Shown piece by piece: positions 61,165-64,000 of a DNA stretch of 64,000 bases. Within the stretch, counting starts at the first letter, position 1, and the number at the start of each line of letters is the position of its first letter. Origin of the DNA: JAJXZP01 sp963787185 (GTDB taxonomy: Bacteria > Spirochaetota > Spirochaetia > Treponematales > Rectinemataceae). A program made the position numbers and the translations under genes. The notes below the pieces were generated by a model, which was not told the origin of the DNA, did no database searches, and saw only the letters and a program-made list of their open reading frames with translations. Location of the stretch: NCBI GenBank assembly GCA_963787185.1, contig CAWBCC010000012.1, forward strand, positions 496,001 to 560,000, written 5' to 3'.

Positions 61165-61953
61165 ATGGCGAAAACGGTCAAGGCTCTGATGATCGGGGAC
61201 GTAATAGGACAGCCCGGTCTCAAGGCCTTGTTCGCCGGGCTCGGGCCGCTCGTCCGTTCGAGCGGCGCCGCTCTGGTGGTCGCCAACGGCGAAAACGCGC
61301 AGGCGGGATTCGGCATCGGCAAGGATGAGGTCGAAAAGCTCCTCTCCATCGGCGTGCACGTCATCACGAGCGGCAATCATGTTTGGGAAAAACCCGGGGC
61401 GACGGAGCTGCTCGAAGGCACCGAGCGGCTGCTCCGGCCCGCCAACTATCCGCCCGGGGTCCCCGGCAAGGGAATAGCGACGCTCGAAGCCGGAGGCCTG
61501 TGCTGGGCGGTGATCAATCTTCAAGGACGAGAGGACATGTATCCCATCGACTGCCCGTTCCGCCGGGCCGACGAGATCCTGTCGCGCATCCGCGAACAGT
61601 CGCCCGACGCTCTCGTGATCGTGGACTTCCATGCGGAATCCGTCGAGGAGAAGGAAGCTCTCGCCTACCACCTCGACGGCCGCGTATCGGCCGTCGCGGG
61701 CACCCACACCCATGTCCAGACCGCCGATGAGCGCATTCTTCCCCAGGGCACGGGCTATCTCACCGATATCGGCATGACCGGCCCCGACGATTCGGTCATA
61801 GGCGTCAAGTCCGATATCTGCATTCGCCGCGGCCTTTCGCAGATGCCCATCAAGATGGAGACCGCCGAAAGCGAGGCCTCCATTTCAGGAGTCCTTTTCA
61901 CCATCGACGCCGACAGCGGCCGGTGCACTGCCGTCGAGCGCGTCCGGGCCTAG
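61165..61953 (+). CDS. ymdB: YmdB-family metallophosphoesterase (2',3'-cyclic nucleotide phosphodiesterase type)
   Basis: 262 aa from ATG 61165. Binuclear metal motifs: IGDVIGQPG (Asp), VVANGENAQAGFGI (Asn-Glu), ITSGNHVWEK (GNH), VIVDFHAESVEEKEAL, and GTHTHVQTADERILPQGTGYLTDIGMTG. The Bacillus homologue hydrolyses 2',3'-cAMP and affects biofilm and sporulation genes. The rny-ymdB arrangement links it to RNA decay products. Its last 69 bases overlap the opposing methyltransferase gene. Confidence 0.94.
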   Translation: MAKTVKALMIGDVIGQPGLKALFAGLGPLVRSSGAALVVANGENAQAGFGIGKDEVEKLLSIGVHVITSGNHVWEKPGATELLEGTERLLRPANYPPGVPGKGIATLEAGGLCWAVINLQGREDMYPIDCPFRRADEILSRIREQSPDALVIVDFHAESVEEKEALAYHLDGRVSAVAGTHTHVQTADERILPQGTGYLTDIGMTGPDDSVIGVKSDICIRRGLSQMPIKMETAESEASISGVLFTIDADSGRCTAVERVRA

Positions 61954-62715
61954 TGCCGTGGGGGAAGCCGGCTTCGCCACAAGGACGAGGTAGGCATCGT
62001 CCGACTCCGAGAAGGGTTTTCCCTCCCAATTCCCGCACCGGTTAAAGGAAGTATAGCCTGCGGCTTCGAGCTCCTCGCCGAGTCGCCCCGGCCCGATCGG
62101 CTGGAGGATGGTCGTCTCTTCGGAACTCAGGCCCGAAGCTTCGTCCGAAAGCTCGACGACGAAGCGGAGGGCGCCGGAGCCCTCGACGGCCTCGTAGCGT
62201 CGTCGCATCACGAGCGAATCGACGCAGAGCTCGGGGAAGACAAAGCCCGGACCGATGTCCGGCTTGCCGTAGTTCAGCAGCTGAAGGACCAGGTTTCCTC
62301 GCGGCCGAACAATGGGACGGGTCGCTTCCAAGAAACGACCGATCTCGCCGGGAGCCGTCAGATGGGGAAGGGTGTTGCCGAGGCAGAGAACCAGGTCGAA
62401 AAGCCGGCCTCGCAGACTTTCCGCCGCTTCGGGCATGGCGCCGCGAAGGAAGCGGGGGGCCGCGTCGCCGAGTTCGCGGCCGGCCGCTTCGGCCCGGGCC
62501 AGCATTGCGCCCGAGGGTTCCATCCCCGTCGCCCTCCACCCGCGCCGGGCCATGTCGAGAGCGAGCCCTCCGGTGGCGGAGCCTATGTCCAAGAGGGAAC
62601 GCGACATCACGTGCGTCGAACCGGGAGCGACGAGCCCGTCCAGGAAATCGAGGGTTTTGGGATTGACAGGAAACAGTCGATCGAAGATCGGGGCCAACAT
62701 ATCGTAAAGAGCCAT
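61885..62715 (-). CDS. SAM-dependent methyltransferase
   Basis: 276 aa from ATG 62715 (MALYDMLAPIFDRLFP). Class I fold: motif I LLDIGSATGGLALDMAR, acidic TGMEPSGAMLARAEAAG, motif IV LVLCLGNTLPHL. The GNTLPHL tail is typical of small-molecule methyltransferases. The substrate is unknown. The 3' end runs 69 bp into ymdB on the other strand; a shorter protein would still keep the whole fold, as the last 25 residues (SPTALGPDALDG...) look unstructured. Confidence 0.82.
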   Translation of the reverse strand: MALYDMLAPIFDRLFPVNPKTLDFLDGLVAPGSTHVMSRSLLDIGSATGGLALDMARRGWRATGMEPSGAMLARAEAAGRELGDAAPRFLRGAMPEAAESLRGRLFDLVLCLGNTLPHLTAPGEIGRFLEATRPIVRPRGNLVLQLLNYGKPDIGPGFVFPELCVDSLVMRRRYEAVEGSGALRFVVELSDEASGLSSEETTILQPIGPGRLGEELEAAGYTSFNRCGNWEGKPFSESDDAYLVLVAKPASPTALGPDALDGSAPAAVGVDGEKDS

Positions 62716-62758
62716 GGGTGAATTATACAAATACCTTCCTCTTGCCGTCGATCGGGGC

Positions 62759-62805
62759 TTGACGAAACGAAATTAAGGATATATCTGTATTCAGGACTCT
62801 TGAAT
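62759..62805 (+). promoter_or_regulatory. Predicted rrf2-hcp promoter with overlapping palindromic operator
   Basis: TTGACG (62759-62764) is followed after 17 bp by TATCTG (62782-62787). A 17-bp palindrome, ATTCAGGACTCTTGAAT (62789-62805), starts just after it; 7 of 8 pairs match. The position would block transcription start, fitting autoregulation by the Rrf2 protein. Confidence 0.55.
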
Positions 62806-62848
62806 CCGAAATAACTTCATCGGAAATGCGAATCGCAAAGGCCGGGAC

Positions 62849-63256
62849 ATGGACAGGTTGCTCAACGTATCGGATCGAACCAATGCCGCACTCCATGTGC
62901 TCGCACTCGCGGCGCGGGCCGAGGGTTCGATCACGGTCGCATATGCGGCCGAACGCCTGGGCGTCTCGCCGAGCTATCTGGCCAAGGTGCTCCAGCCCTT
63001 GGCCAGGGCGGGTATCCTGAGCTCCACGCGGGGGGCCCAGGGCGGATTCGCGCTGGCAAGGGATTCCTCGAGCATAAGCGCTCTCGAAGTCCTCGAGCTT
63101 CTCGACGGGCCGCTTCCAGAGCGGGAATGCCTGTTTCCGAAGAGTGTCTGTCGGCGGAAAACATGCGCCCTGAAGAGGTTGAGCGATTCGATGGCCGCCT
63201 CCATGCGACGCGTCTTGACGAAGACGACCGTGGCCGCGCTGGCGGACAGCTTTTAG
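62849..63256 (+). CDS. Rrf2-family Fe-S transcriptional regulator
   Basis: 135 aa from ATG 62849. The winged helix (residues 1-65: VSDRTNAALHVLALAARAEGSITVAYAAERLGVSPSYLAKVLQPLARAGIL) is typical of Rrf2, and GAQGGFALARD is the wing. Three cysteines, C94, C101 and C106 (ECLFPKSVCRRKTC), match the spacing of IscR/NsrR-type iron-sulfur ligands. The next gene is hcp, so the protein probably senses nitric oxide or redox state and represses hcp, as NsrR does elsewhere. Confidence 0.9.
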   Translation: MDRLLNVSDRTNAALHVLALAARAEGSITVAYAAERLGVSPSYLAKVLQPLARAGILSSTRGAQGGFALARDSSSISALEVLELLDGPLPERECLFPKSVCRRKTCALKRLSDSMAASMRRVLTKTTVAALADSF

Positions 63257-63261
63257 CAGGG

Positions 63262-63288
63262 TGCCGACAGACTCGAAGCTTGTCGGCA
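63262..63288 (+). promoter_or_regulatory. Hairpin between rrf2 and hcp
   Basis: TGCCGACA (63262-63269) pairs perfectly with TGTCGGCA (63281-63288) around an 11-nt loop. There is no T-run. It could stabilise or separate the two mRNA segments, or be a second binding site. The gap to the hcp ATG is 65 bp. Confidence 0.45.
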
Positions 63289-63353
63289 GTTGGCGTTTCG
63301 TTCGATAGGGAAAATGCGCCGCGCAACGCGGACGCGGAAGGAGATTGTGAACC

Positions 63354-64000
63354 ATGTTCTGCCATCAGTGTCAGGAAACCATGAAAAACACGGGTTGCGC
63401 GGCGGCCAAGGGCGTCTGCGGCAAGACGGGAGAGGTCTCCGATCTTCAGGACCTGCTTCTCCATGTCTGCAAGGGGATCGGGTTCTGGGGGACGAAGCTC
63501 GCCGCTTCGGGTAAGCACGACGAGGCCGCGGCCCTCTTCGTCGACAAGGCTCTCTTCGCCACAATCACCAACGCCGACTTCTCCGACAAGGACTTCGTAT
63601 CCCGGATTCGCGAGGCGCTCGCCGTGCGGGACGGTCTGCAGGCGGCCTTCCTCGCGGCGGGCGGCGGGATCGCCGGTGCGCTTCCGGACGCGGCGGTCTG
63701 GACCGCGCCGAACGAAGGCGCGATCCGAGCCGCCGCCGCCTCGGGCAAGGGCGGCTGGATGGAGATCGTTAACGAGGACGTCCGGAGTCTCCGCTCTCTC
63801 GTGCTCTATGGCCTGAAGGGCATCGCTGCCTACGCCGAGCACGCCTATGTCCTCGGCAGGGCCTCGAAGGAGCTCTTCGCCTTCATTCTCCGAGCGATGG
63901 GAGCCCTCGTCGACGACGGCTTGTCGGCCGACGCCCTGACCGCGCTCGTCCTCGAAACAGGCAAGTTCGGCGTGGACGCGATGGCGCTGCTTGACGGAGC
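63354..64000 (+). CDS. hcp: Hydroxylamine reductase / hybrid-cluster protein (3' end beyond the window)
   Basis: The first 215 residues are present, from ATG 63354 with AAGGAG upstream; the family is about 530-550 aa. N-terminal cysteines at 3, 6, 15 and 22 (CHQCQET...GCAAAKGVC) have the C-x2-C-x8-C-x6-C spacing of class I-like proteins with a 4Fe-4S cluster. The wider x11 spacing of enterobacterial forms is not seen. The hybrid 4Fe-2S-2O cluster ligands lie outside the window. Hcp reduces NO or hydroxylamine and can act in S-nitrosylation. The upstream Rrf2 gene is its probable regulator. Confidence 0.95.
   Translation, partial: MFCHQCQETMKNTGCAAAKGVCGKTGEVSDLQDLLLHVCKGIGFWGTKLAASGKHDEAAALFVDKALFATITNADFSDKDFVSRIREALAVRDGLQAAFLAAGGGIAGALPDAAVWTAPNEGAIRAAAASGKGGWMEIVNEDVRSLRSLVLYGLKGIAAYAEHAYVLGRASKELFAFILRAMGALVDDGLSADALTALVLETGKFGVDAMALLDG

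Overview
The window is a high-GC, densely packed bacterial chromosome segment. The organism is inferred, not proven, to be a free-living or anaerobic member of the Spirochaetota. The grounds are the cdaA-cdaR-acpS-DUF2225-truA string, an RRM-type RNA-binding protein, RNase Y followed by ymdB, a methyl-accepting chemotaxis protein, and several large membrane or secreted proteins I cannot assign to a broadly conserved family. An Rrf2 regulator beside a class I-like hybrid-cluster protein and a superoxide dismutase suggest anaerobic metabolism with defence against NO and oxygen. No rRNA, tRNA, CRISPR array, integrase or transposase gene was seen.

Layout. 1-6.5 kb: the edge of a fused aspartokinase/homoserine dehydrogenase, then a translation/stringent-response operon (a 57-aa Cys protein, prfA, prmC, RSH). 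6.6-13.1 kb: two secreted M16-like proteins that both lack the zinc motif, a glycosyltransferase-51 transglycosylase, a DUF188 protein and manA. A 15-bp repeat recurs in the linkers of four of these genes. 13.1-17.5 kb: an M23 peptidase, an unknown 523-aa protein, and an AT-richer accessory patch with 22-bp tandem repeats, DinB and DUF1761 proteins and a cluster of hairpins. 17.5-23.1 kb: a redoxin, a MocR-type regulator, a DUF2917 protein, a LysR regulator with a possible leader peptide, an OmpA-like lipoprotein and a shortened methyltransferase-like membrane protein.

23.1-30.2 kb holds the most system-like locus. A LacI regulator is divergent from an ABC sugar-type transporter (binding protein plus two permeases, no ATPase) that runs into two URO-D-fold proteins carrying the H-x-C-G and G-C-E zinc motifs of corrinoid methyltransferases. 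The operon ends in a HAD phosphatase remnant. A MITE-like inverted repeat sits inside it. 30.2-41.4 kb: a sterol desaturase-type hydroxylase, an AT-hook protein, a permease/UspA pair, a JAMM-DinG helicase fusion, a haem-c chemoreceptor, and a 987-aa protein with acidic repeats that vary in copy number. 41.4-48.5 kb: small membrane or secreted proteins, xth, a rhomboid protease, an aminotransferase, ychF and a methyltransferase.

48.6-55.3 kb is one tightly overlapping operon (dxs, folP, cdaA, cdaR, acpS, DUF2225, truA). It joins isoprenoid and folate synthesis, c-di-AMP, acyl-carrier activation and tRNA modification. 55.3-64 kb: a lone cyclic-nucleotide-binding domain, sod with an operator-like palindrome, mscS, an RluA-family synthase, the RRM protein divergent from rny-ymdB, a methyltransferase overlapping ymdB, and rrf2-hcp running off the right edge.
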